Source: Sipunculus nudus
Taxonomy: Eukaryota > Annelida > Sipuncula > Golfingiida > Sipunculidae
Length of the DNA: 64,000 nt
Assembly: GCA_026874595.1 (NCBI GenBank)
Contig: CM049306.1
Span: 78,640,142-78,704,141 of the forward strand
Direction of reading: 5' to 3'
Position numbers and translations under genes: made by a program. The notes beneath the pieces were generated by a model that was not told the origin of the DNA, searched no databases, and worked only from the letters and a program-made list of their open reading frames with translations. Shown here piece by piece: positions 38,501 through 46,786 of this stretch (its first letter is position 1; each line of letters begins with the position of its first letter).

Positions 38501-41500
38501 AGATTCTAAAATTGGAGATTCTTCAATATCTGTTTTTATCAGGACATCTTCATACAGGCACCACAAGTCCCTCATAAGATATATAACAGAATCAGCGTCT
38601 GCTGCAATATGGTGTATGACAACTGAGAATATCTGTTTCTTGATTCCACTTTCACAAAAGTCAAATTCGTACAAATGAAAACGAATAGGAGAAGCAGCTT
38701 CAAGATCAAACGGTATATGAATGTCCCTAATAACTTCCTCTGGTACCGTTCTATCGGCTGTGTATTTGTCAATCCTAGTAACACGAAAACATTCTTCCAG
38801 TTCTATCTCAGGAATTTCTTCCATTATTAGCGCATCGTCTTTCAATTTATATCGCACTCGAAGCACCATGTGCTTCTGCAGAAGTCTCCTGATTGACAAC
38901 TTGAGCATAGCTTTTTCAAGTTCCCCATCCATCTGTAAAACAAGTGGAATATTGTATCGTGGAGAATTCGGTAGCTTCTCGTGTTCCAAAAACAATTCTT
39001 GCTGCAAGGTTGTTGTGTTACAATAAACATGAGGTGGTTTCAAATCATAAGCTGCTTTGAACGTTTCTTCATTTGCGGTGTCAGCTCTGACTTCGCGTTC
39101 TTTAGGTAGGAAGCTTTTACTCACAAATTCTTCAATGTTAGTACATGTTAACAGCTGAAGAGGTTTTAGTTCCAGACCCAGCTGGCTCTGGCAGATTGAT
39201 GAAATTTTCACAGCTAATAGTGAGTTTCCACCATTTTCAATAAACCCTAGATTGAAATCTACACACTTGCCAAAACATTCTCGTATCACTCTTTGTACTT
39301 TATTGTGCTGATATACTGGAGTCTCCAAATAGCTGTCTAAATGAGAACATTCAAATCCAGAGTATTTAAGCTTGTGCCTATCGATTTTCCCAACCATGTT
39401 CACAGGAAAATAGGACGTAGGGTTGATGTAAGATGGGACTGCATGCGATGGGAGTTTATGTCTCAGTGTTTTCCACAGATTTTGAGCATGGAATTGTGAT
39501 TCACTGTTCACCAGAACATGTAGACCTATTTGATTTTCTCCGTTTCCATCTTTAGTTATCACTGCTACTGCATCATCTATCGCTTGATATTTAATTGCAG
39601 CACTTTCTACTTCTCCTAACTCAATTCTGTGGCCCCTTATTTTGACCTGGCGGTCTTTTCTCTCCAAAAACAGAATGTTGCCGGAAATATCCCTGACTCC
39701 AATGTCTCCTGTTCGGTAAAGCATTCCTTCTCCCGTCGGATCAAAGCAGTCAGGTACAAATACACGTTTCGTTTTTTCGGATAGGTTATGGTAACCATCT
39801 GTAACACCTATTCCCCCAATAACGATCTCCCCAGGAACTCCAGGCGGCACGAGCTGCATGTTATCATTCACAATATAAATGGTTGTATTCTCAAGTGGAT
39901 TTCCCAGAAAATTCCTAATACATTTGTCCTTTGAACTGAATGTGTGAGAAAGTGCATAAATCGTGACTTCTGTTGGACCATAAAGGCTCTGAAACGAACC
40001 TACACCATGTTCTAGCACCTTTCTAACTTTGTGTTCGTTAGGCTTTTCCCCTGCGATGAATAGATATTTCAATCTCGAGAAGACACCACTGATGGCATAA
40101 TCAGATATAGTGTGGAATAGGGCTGTCGGGAGGCACATCATGGTCAAATCCAATTTCTTGATTGTTTGAATGTATGCATTTGAAGACGAGAGGAGCGTGG
40201 TATAATCAATGAGAACAAGGGTTGCTCCATTTGTAAGGCTGGCGTATAAATCAAATACAGCCATATCAAAACTGAATGAACAGCTCTGGCCAACCCTATC
40301 ACCTACATCTAGGTTGAAGTGTCCAGCTTTCTTTACCCTTCCCACAACACATTTGTGAGTAACACACACACCTTTTGGGTTTCCAGTAGATCCGGAAGTA
40401 TATGTTATGTAGCACAGATCGGACGGCTTGTTCCTGGTGTCGTATGGATCAGGGCCAAAATCACATTCAGAACTGTTATCATTGTCAGTTGTAACTACCA
40501 ACTGCTGTCCTTCATAGTTCCACAAATGCTTTATGTCCTCCGTTAGAACAACCGCTGGTTTCAGGTCTCTAAGAATGTACATTATCCTATCGTCTGGTAA
40601 GTCTGGATCTATATAGACATAGTAGCAGCCGGCAAAGAGGCTTGCGAGACAACAGACCACCGTGTTCACACTCTTATACATCAAGATCCCAACACATTTC
40701 CTTTCTGTAATGTTGTGTTGCAACTGCTGGCGCAGTCGCCATACTCTGTTCAAAAGATTGGCATATGAAAAACTTTGGAGGCCATGCTCAAGGGCGATTG
40801 CATTTGGTGTCTTCTTGACTTGTTTGAGAAAGAGGGAATCAAGTGTGGAGGGAGTCGGTAACTCTGCGTGTGTTTTTCTCATGTGGTGTTGTAACTTAAT
40901 TTTCTTATTTTCTGACAGAATGTCTATGCTTTTATATGGTGTGTCCAAGTCGCAGCTGCTCCGGATGATAAAGTTCACCCAATGTTCAAGGAACCCTTCA
41001 ACAAGCCAGTGAGGAAATAGGGACTTTTTGTAGGAAAGGGACATGGAATATACCCCTTTTTCTTTCACATACGAAACATTGATTTCAAGATCATTTTTCG
41101 TCTCAGCTGGGTATACTTCAATAGGCTCTGCACTTTGGTGAGGATGAACATCTAATGCATTTTGGAATGTAAATACAGTTTTCACACTTTCAAAATGCGT
41201 CTTCCTGTCCGAAAGACTAGAGACAAGCCTTTCATATGGAATGTAATATTCTAACATTTGCTGAAACGCATCCTTTGTTCTCAGTAATAGAGTTCGCAAT
41301 GATGGGTTTCCGTCAAATCGTAATCGAATGACGGATAGATCAGCAAAGAGGCCAACGGAAGACATAAACTCTGACAGTGTCCTGTTTGCTGTGGTCACAC
41401 CAAGGATAAGGTCATTTGTGTTGTTATATGTAGACAGCATTGCCCCTAGTGTAGTTAAGAAAACAAGATTTGGGGTGACGCCGATGATTTTCGCCATTTC

Positions 41501-44134
41501 TTCTAGTCTGATGGTTTGTTCTACTGTGAGGGAACCATGTATCAATCCCGCAACATTAGGTGGGTTGCAACTGACTGAACTCTCGCTGAAATGTGCAGGT
41601 AGACTAGCTGGAAAGGAATCTTCCATTTCTGTTTCCCAGTATTCTTGTCTCTTTTCAAATTCTACACAACCTTCACTATACACGTAACTACAGAAGCCGG
41701 CATATTTTTGGTACTGGCTGTTTTCTGTCGGGTTTAACCTATGGTCTGATTCTTCACCTGACAATCTGGAGATGACTTGTTTAATAATCAGACCAATGGA
41801 TGTACCATCACATATGATATGGTGTGCCGCAACGCCTAAATAGGTGTTGCCCTTGTTTGCAGTATATATGCTGAATTTGATCAAAGGTTTCCCAGAAAAT
41901 GGATCAAATTCTATTTCTCTCATGTGCGCTTTTATTGCCTCCTCGTTAACGTTAGAAATACATGAAATAATTTGATAACCTCCTATCGTTCCCTCTGAAG
42001 CATCCACGGTTAGATATCTTCGCATAAAGCTTCCGTGACTGGCAGCGTAGTATGAACCTGCAACATGTCTGTTCTCTTCACAGATGTCCATAATAACTTT
42101 TGAGAATGCACTGCTGCAGAAGCTGGTTTTCAGTTTATAAAGATTCAGGACATTGTTGGCTGTACCTTTTGGATGCATCACTTGGTGTAAAAGAATTCCT
42201 TGTTCTTGAGGGCTGACTGCCGCGGTTGCTAAATAAGCATTGGTTGTATTGGAGGGGTTACTGACTGAACAGGCGGAGGGTTGGTCAGTGTTGCTGTAGT
42301 TCTTTACATAGGCACATAGCTCATCAACAGAACAATCCTGAAGAAAGAATGACACTGGAACCACCACTGAAAATTCTGATTCAATTTTTGCATACATTTC
42401 AAATGCCAATAAGGAATGGCCGCCTGATCTTAGAAAAGATCTATCAACTTTCCCGCCGGTTCCTAGTTTGTCTGTCCAAATTTTGTGCAGTACAGAAACA
42501 TCCCTTTCGTAATTCTTCTCACTTGAGTTACCTTCTGTGGTAGTCTTATCAATTGTTTCTTCTATAAGAGCAGCCATTTTCTTTCGATCAAGCTTGCCGG
42601 AAGACATCTTTGACAAAGTTTCAACTGAATAGAAGGTGTTTGGTATCATATACTGAGGCAAGTATTTACTTAAGACTATTCTTAGTTCTGTCTCAATTTC
42701 TTTGTCAACAACCTCAAGTTGTTTGTGTTGCCAATTCTTGGTATCCTGAGAAAATTGTAATAATGCACATATTTTCACAGATTCTGCTGATCCTATTGTG
42801 GCAACAACTGCTTCTGAAACTAATATACTCTTTCTCAGCACATCCTCAATTTCATCCAAATTCACACGATTTCCCCTCACTTTTATCTGCCGATCATTTC
42901 GCCCAATACAGAACATCCGCCCGTCATAACTTCTCTTTACAAGGTCTCCTGTTCTGAAGTAACGAGTGTCGTCTATAGTAATGTACTTCTTGTTTGTTAA
43001 TTCCGGATCTTTTACGTATCCACTACTCAAACAAATGCCTGATACATAGAGGTGATAATTGTCAATGCCATCTTCAACTTCAAGACGGATACCTACATTG
43101 TCAATAGGTCTACCGATTGGTATCATCACATTTGTTGTGCAGTCTTCTTTGCTGACTACATGAAAGGTTGCATTAAACCCAGACTCTGATGAACCATACA
43201 AGTTCAAGAGAGTGCATTCTGGGGCTAGTTCTAATACAGACCGCGCAGTGTTAGAGGATAGGGACTCTCCACTGGACACCATTATTCTGAGATGTTCTAG
43301 CAAGTTGATGTTATCGGCTGTATCAAAATATGGAATCATTGCGTTCAACATGGTTGGGACCAGCACCAACCGTGAGACCTTGTTTGCATGTGCATGTTTG
43401 AGAAGAGCTCGTGGATCGGAGGAAATACGTTCTGGTATAATAACTGTTGGGATCCCCTGAATAAGACCACCAAACATCTCCCAGTAGCAGTCAGCAAATG
43501 CAACAGAGGTCTTGAATGCTATTCTTTCATCAGTGTGAAATGGAAAAGTAGTCCACATCCAGTTGAACATATTATATACACTCTCCCCTGTCACAATAAC
43601 GCCCTTGGGTTCAGCCGTTGATCCAGAGGTGTACACTATTGTCAATGGAGTACCCTCTGAGTCGTTGTTGGTAGTCGATTGGTTTATTACCGGAGACGAA
43701 TGAATAGACCTGTCTTTGAGTGCATCATGTAGACTGATGACCCTATATGCAGACTGCGTAGAGGTCAGCGTATTTGCCCTTTGAGAGGTTAACACCAGAG
43801 TGGTATCACAATCCTGCAACATGATTTGCACTCTCGCCTGAGGCAGAGTTACATCAATAAGCAGGAAAGTAGCGCCTACTTTCATGGCGGCAAGAGCGGA
43901 AGCAATCATTTCAACTGAGCGGGGCATCATGATGGCAATTACGTCGGTTTTTTCATGCTGGCCTAGCAGAGGTTTCATTACTCTGAGGCACCGTTGATAC
44001 AACCGGCTGAACTCTTCATACGTCACTTCCTGTCCACTGCACTTGATGAAGGCCGCTCCCTCCGCTTTTACTTTACAGACATCCTCAAAGAGCTCCACGA
44101 GTTGACGTCTCCCATCCATTTTCTTGGCTGCCAT
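26383..44134 (-). CDS. Hybrid NRPS-PKS megasynthase with pseudo-beta-lactamase and SyrP-like dioxygenase domains
   Basis: Assembly-line enzyme for a peptide-polyketide small molecule. The CDS joins 44134-38397, 38091-30620, 30287-29975 and 26515-26383 (13,656 nt, 4551 aa plus TGA). Every junction keeps frame and restores a motif. Domain order with residues: A1 20-525, T1 540-615, C1 635-1080, A2 1095-1590, T2 1605-1675, C2 1700-2165, A3 2175-2665, T3 2685-2760, KS 2783-3210, AT 3310-3615, beta-lactamase-like 3720-4035, T4 4130-4205, SyrP/TauD-like dioxygenase 4235-4551. There is no signal peptide, so it is probably cytosolic. The T domains would need a phosphopantetheinyl transferase encoded elsewhere. 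Start chosen at 44134 because that ATG has A at -3 and G at +4 and lies just after a TTTTTCAG acceptor-like site; an in-frame ATG at 44164 is the alternative. There is no thioesterase or reductase. The catalytic motifs of the carrier, C, KS and AT domains are intact, so the gene looks functional. The exact product is unknown. Confidence 0.93.
26516..29974 (-). other. Intron 3 of the megasynthase gene, with dispersed repeats
   Basis: 3459 nt from GTTGGT (29974) to AACAG (26516). It holds a copy of the composite repeat seen again at 55.2-58.3 kb. Its left part (27115-27965) is a degenerate tandem repeat of roughly 200-280 bp, recognised by recurrent 'gccacctatctggtt'-like and 'gaacatgccaaatttca'-like segments. 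No additional coding exon was recognised inside it. Confidence 0.8.
26640..29292. repeat. Composite dispersed repeat, copy A (in intron 3)
   Basis: It shares ordered segments with 55.15-58.30 kb in the same orientation: first 'acctacagacttaatgcaa', then 'gtcttgtgtacgagaa' with gtggcaccat, later 'cttcccataactcagcc' and 'agtcactgaac', then a (GAC)-rich tail ending cgcatcagctcacgggttcg. It has no coding capacity that I can see. The copy here lacks the 180-bp tandem expansion present in copy B. Confidence 0.7.
29975..30287 (-). CDS. Megasynthase coding exon 3: middle of SyrP-like dioxygenase
   Basis: 313-nt exon bounded by TTCTCAG|GC and AAG|GTTGGT. The split codon T+GC gives Cys 4404, so exon 2 ...GYGLC continues as [12 protein letters not shown]. 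The exon contains [20 protein letters not shown] and [16 protein letters not shown], segments typical of the SyrP/TauD family (HP-x-TGE-x-VWFN and the xDGS-x-I motif). The donor is GTTGGT rather than GTAAGT, so it is weaker, but the phase match with the last exon is exact. Confidence 0.9.
30288..30619 (-). other. Intron 2 of the megasynthase gene
   Basis: 332 nt from GTAAGT (30619-30614) to TTCTCAG (30288 is its last base). Joining across it creates one Cys codon and restores the dioxygenase sequence. Confidence 0.9.
30620..38091 (-). CDS. Megasynthase coding exon 2: second half of C2, A3-T3-KS-AT-pseudo-beta-lactamase-T4, start of dioxygenase
   Basis: Open for 7472 nt. The acceptor is TTGCAG|A at 38092-38094, and the first base completes a Gln codon begun in exon 1. 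The resulting sequence runs smoothly from [13 protein letters not shown] into [10 protein letters not shown], the linker expected in the middle of a condensation domain. The first in-frame start-like codon downstream is only a TTG, so this exon is not an independent gene. It ends CTTT|GTAAGT in the first third of the dioxygenase domain, after the iron-binding HNE motif. It encodes residues 1914-4403 plus parts of the split codons at each end. Confidence 0.93.
31215..31442 (-). other. Terminal carrier domain T4 (ACP type)
   Basis: [23 protein letters not shown] gives a PKS-style GLDSL phosphopantetheine site; the Ser codon is at 31317-31319 (residue 4171). It follows a low-complexity Ser/Pro-rich linker (about residues 4085-4130). 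It is the last carrier of the line and sits directly before the oxygenase, which may therefore act on the chain bound here. Confidence 0.88.
31725..32672 (-). other. Degenerate serine beta-lactamase-like (PF00144-type) domain inside the PKS module
   Basis: About 315 residues between the AT and the last carrier domain. The fold signature is clear: [14 protein letters not shown] near the start, [36 protein letters not shown] (family hallmark TH-T-SGLP), PPGKQ...[11 protein letters not shown] and [14 protein letters not shown]. The catalytic residues are not conserved: the SxxK motif reads C-L-S-S (3764-3767), with Cys for the Ser nucleophile and Ser for Lys; the YxN motif reads I-S-I (3862-3864); and the final HxG/KTG motif is not evident. 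It is therefore a pseudo-enzyme, or a domain using a different chemistry from normal family members. Its role in the assembly line is unknown. Confidence 0.8.
32985..35483 (-). other. PKS module KS-AT
   Basis: Ketosynthase with the full triad: Cys 2959 in SACASS, His 3095 in EAHGSG and His 3133 in [12 protein letters not shown], plus DPQHRQLLQ. It accepts the peptidyl chain from T3. The acyltransferase has [11 protein letters not shown], the nucleophile in GHSVG (Ser 3402) and HAFH (3502-3505); HAFH at this position usually marks malonyl-CoA rather than methylmalonyl-CoA use. No ketoreductase, dehydratase, enoylreductase or methyltransferase follows, so the added unit should stay a beta-ketone unless an external enzyme changes it. 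Confidence 0.9.
35550..39037 (-). other. Third module C2-A3-T3, split by intron 1
   Basis: The condensation domain has HHIAADA (1841-1847), with Ala for the usual final Gly, and is interrupted by the 305-nt first intron. The adenylation domain has [27 protein letters not shown] and a C-terminal QKVD Lys motif. The carrier domain has LGGSS (Ser 2723). The A4 region reads F-D-A-T-F-L, so Asp235 is conserved; hand-aligned pocket residues are D, A, L, A, S, G, V, C, I and K. The intron excludes any reading of this locus as a bacterial operon. Confidence 0.86.
38092..38396 (-). other. Intron 1 of the megasynthase gene
   Basis: 305 nt from donor GTAAGT (38396-38391) to acceptor TTGCAG (38097-38092). 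AT-rich with stops in all relevant frames. Removing it restores a continuous C2 condensation domain, which is the main evidence for it. Confidence 0.9.
38397..44134 (-). CDS. Megasynthase coding exon 1: A1-T1-C1-A2-T2 and first half of C2
   Basis: Open for 5738 nt without a stop, encoding residues 1-1912 and two bases of codon 1913. It carries the loading module, the complete second module, and C2 up to just past its HHxxxDA motif (residues 1841-1847). The exon ends CA|GTAAGT, a consensus donor; the open frame stops at TAA within the donor itself, which is why the C2 domain appears broken unless spliced. A TTATTTTTCAG acceptor-like string at 44151-44161 suggests that a 5' untranslated exon lies upstream. 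The unbroken length is unusual for an animal gene. Confidence 0.93.
39110..42232 (-). other. Second module C1-A2-T2
   Basis: Condensation domain with intact HHIICDG (residues 771-777) for peptide-bond formation. It is followed by an adenylation domain with [33 protein letters not shown] and VGKIDRHKL, and a carrier domain with GGNSL (Ser 1638). The A4 motif reads F-D-M-A-V-F, so the alpha-amino-binding Asp is present and a normal alpha-amino acid is expected. Hand-aligned pocket residues are D, M, F, A, F, A, L, I, Y and K. I do not predict an amino acid from this. No epimerisation or methylation domain is present. Confidence 0.87.
42290..44077 (-). other. Loading module A1-T1
   Basis: Adenylation domain with the P-loop motif [12 protein letters not shown] (about residues 168-179), [22 protein letters not shown] and the catalytic Lys in SSGKLDRKK. 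The carrier domain has GGHSL with the phosphopantetheine Ser at 574. No condensation domain precedes it, so it starts the chain. In the A4 region the usual F-D-x-S-x-W reads F-A-D-C-Y-W (213-218): the position equivalent to GrsA Asp235 is Ala. My hand-aligned pocket residues are A, D, W, M, V, S, L, F, N and K. In known A domains loss of Asp235 goes with substrates lacking a normal alpha-amino group (aryl, hydroxy, keto or beta-amino acids); applying that here is inference. Confidence 0.85.
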
Positions 44135-44640
44135 GTTCTTTGATTCTATCCTGAAAAATAACATGACAAGAGGGAATGAGGTTATTGTTAACAGTCATTT
44201 ACAAAATCATTCTTGTTGTCTTCCCTAATGATTTCACCAGTTGCTTTGTCATATAGGTCCACCATTGTTAGATTCTCTGTAAAACAATATTACATTAGCA
44301 TAGCCCGACAGGCTGACACGAAGGTCTTATTTATTTTTTTTTTTATTTAATATAAATGTATAACAACAGGTGAAAATAACACTTGGGACAGCGTGTTTAA
44401 AAAAAATATTATTATCATTTTAATGATTTGGTCAATCATGCATAGTCATGTTCAGGGCCTATAAATTAAAGGAAACATTCAAGGATCATATATGCATCAT
44501 GTTTTTTAAGTATATCAAACATATATCAAATTTATAAACATAGTTTCAGGTAATACTTGGTAATACAATTACAAAATAAGTCATATTGGTAACTATTAAC
44601 TACAATGGCTCATATAGGACATACGGAATATTATTTTTTT

Positions 44641-44678
44641 CTCGTTCCCATGCGATACTATCGCGTGGCAACGAGATA
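44641..44678. repeat. Palindrome around GCGATACTATCGC, copy 1
   Basis: CTCGTTCCCATGCGATA is followed by an inverted TATCGCGTGGCAACGAG with almost no spacer. It shares its centre (cgatactatcgc) with copy 2 near 45.58 kb, so the two are one family. Origin and function unknown. Confidence 0.6.
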
Positions 44679-45562
44679 ATTATCTATGGCGTTGGCAAGA
44701 AATATATATATAGATAGACAATACAGTAAGACCTACATCTTAAATCCTAAGGCGTGTTTATCTGCACTTTATTAAGATTATGGACAAATAAATGCATGCA
44801 TATGGAGCGGGCTTAATATGCTGAGACCTAAAATAGTTCAACAGCGACTCTTACAACACTCAAGGGCCATGTTTGTTCAGAGAATGTGAGAGCGGAGCGA
44901 GGGGGGGGGGGGGTTACTTCGTATAAAACGTGTCATATAAATTTTCTTAATTTGAAATAGATAACTGAAATATTTAATGTCGAATGCTGTAAGAAGGAAA
45001 TTTAGCAATATATTTTAGTTTAAAAGGTTTAATTCCCTGAAAAAGGAGAAAAGATGCATAATCCCCCCCCCGCCTATAATGAAGTGTCATGGTTGATCCT
45101 TTTGCTGTGAGATTATTCCTTGAGACGTAACACAAACATACATGTTGTTTTACTTGTTCGGTATATCTCAGGTTATAAAACCCTAATCCTTAACCCGAAC
45201 TATAAAAAATTTTAAGATTTCCCGGGAAGATAAAACACAAACAAGTGTTTCTAATTATTTTTATATGTTTAGTACACAAGGGTTTATATCACCCTAGCCC
45301 TAACCTTTAAAAAATCAAAAGTGTTTTCCCTGGACACATAAAAAATGGGCGAGTTGAGCCAATGCAATGAAATAATCAAGCAACGCCATTAAAGCTGCTA
45401 TATAATTTTTCTCAAAACATACTAACAAACAATTTAATTTGCATTATTGCTCTGACACACAAAGGATAAGAGACCACAGATATTCCTGTCCAACTGAGGG
45501 CTTTCGCTGGCATGGTATTCTATCGCTGGGCCATGCGATAATAAAGGCGCGGGAACTAATAA

Positions 45563-45605
45563 TTATCCCGTTGCCGCGCGATACTATCGCGGGGAAACGG
45601 GATAA
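45563..45605. repeat. Palindrome around GCGATACTATCGC, copy 2
   Basis: TTATCCCGTTGCCGCGCGAT pairs with ATCGCGGGGAAACGGGATAA across a tiny loop. A shorter related inverted pair (tatcgc...gcgata) lies about 45 bp upstream at 45516-45535. The sites may be ends of a small mobile element. Confidence 0.6.
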
Positions 45606-46155
45606 AAATAATTTTTATGTATATCTTATACGAGCCACCGTAATAAACGCTCAAAGTGCGAGGAACAATAACAGAAAAGAATGTCTATTTCAGCCGGCGG
45701 AAAGTTCATCCCTGCATTCATATCACTGCGCTCATAACTACAAGTGCACAGAAATATTCACCAAATCAGGGAAAAGTATGAAATTAAAAAGGAACTTTTA
45801 AATTGAGGTAAACAGATGCCATTTTACAAACTGAATCCAGCCATAGAGCAAAGTTTGTGTTCCCATAAAACTTCGTCGCGTTGTTCTTCTATGCAATTAA
45901 AGGGTGATTGTTGATGTGGTCTATTTGAATATTTTGTTCTTCTCTGCAAGTAAGTGGTGATTGTTGACATGGTATATAGAAATATTTTATCCTACCATGC
46001 AAGTATTTGGTGATTGTTGATAAGGTATATAGGAATATTTTATCCTTCTATGCAGATTGGGTGATTGTCGATAGGGATTATAGGATATTTTATCCTTCTC
46101 ACCATATAATATTGCAACATTTGCATAAATATAGGATTAAGTGATCTTTAATACC

Positions 46156-46435
46156 GGCTTCTGTGGTTCAGGGGTAGAGCGCAGAACTCAAAGCCGGGAG
46201 ATCGTGAGTTCGAATCTCCGCCAAGGCGGTGAGGTTTTTCACAGTCGGCCCCCACCCAGGTTGAGCATTCTGCAGGCTTAATGGGAAGGTTGTGCCCAAC
46301 GGCCTTGCTCCACTCACAAACGAGTGCGCCTTTCGGGTGTCCTCGGTGGTATGATTACCAACCCGGCGGCCGCAGATGCAGTTGTCAACGGGCCTGGTTA
46401 ACGCGAGAATATAAAATGAGATGAAGCGGGTAATA
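46156..46435 (+). mobile_element. tRNA-derived SINE
   Basis: The head has a polymerase III box A (TGGTTCAGGGG, 46164-46174) and box B (GTTCGAATCTC, 46208-46218) at tRNA-like spacing. About 200 bp of non-tRNA body follows (contains 'ttgagcattctgcaggctta' and 'gtatgattaccaacccggcg'), then an A-rich tail near 46425. The anticodon arm does not fold properly, so this is a SINE rather than a tRNA gene. Flanking duplications were not identified. Confidence 0.8.
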
Positions 46436-46713
46436 CTGCCCTGTCACGTAGTCCGAAACCGGAATGGAAATTTGCAGATTAACATATACTTAGTAAAGCT
46501 AGCATTAAAAAATGGAGGCGGTAACCACCAAAAAAATTAAAAATCTCTAATTGATAAGACAAATTGTATTATAAGTTTAAAGAGTTCAAAGAAATAAAGA
46601 ATGACAGCAAAGTTGATCTTTAAAAAGTTGTATTCTTGGCGTGTTTGTTAATAAAGCGTTACACAGATGCCTATAAATGTCACATGTTTCTTTATACAAT
46701 AATGTGCGCTTGC

Positions 46714-46715
<2 letters not shown>

Positions 46716-46786
<71 letters not shown>
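46716..46786. repeat. (AT)n microsatellite
   Basis: About 35 uninterrupted AT dinucleotides. Overlapping Ile-Tyr-rich open frames are artefacts of it. Confidence 0.95.

Larger units (their letters stand above)
44280..46150. other. 5' flank of the megasynthase gene
   Basis: No second gene seen. It should contain the promoter, but I could not assign a TATA box or initiator with confidence. It holds two related palindromes (listed separately), a poly-G near 44900 and a poly-C at about 45064. From 45895 to 46110 there is a degenerate ~60-bp tandem repeat ('ggtgattgttgatg'-like, four copies). Confidence 0.45.

Noticed and set aside
30525-44164. Bacterial contamination or a bacterial NRPS/PKS operon
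   Set aside because: The two large frames are joined by a GT-AG intron inside one domain. Two further introns follow, and intron 3 carries a host repeat found elsewhere in the window.
45439-45801. 120-residue open frame upstream of the megasynthase
   Set aside because: It crosses the palindrome and repeat DNA, has no recognisable domain, and begins in degenerate sequence.
46156-46228. Possible tRNA gene
   Set aside because: Boxes A and B are present, but the anticodon arm and acceptor stem do not pair properly and a SINE body follows.
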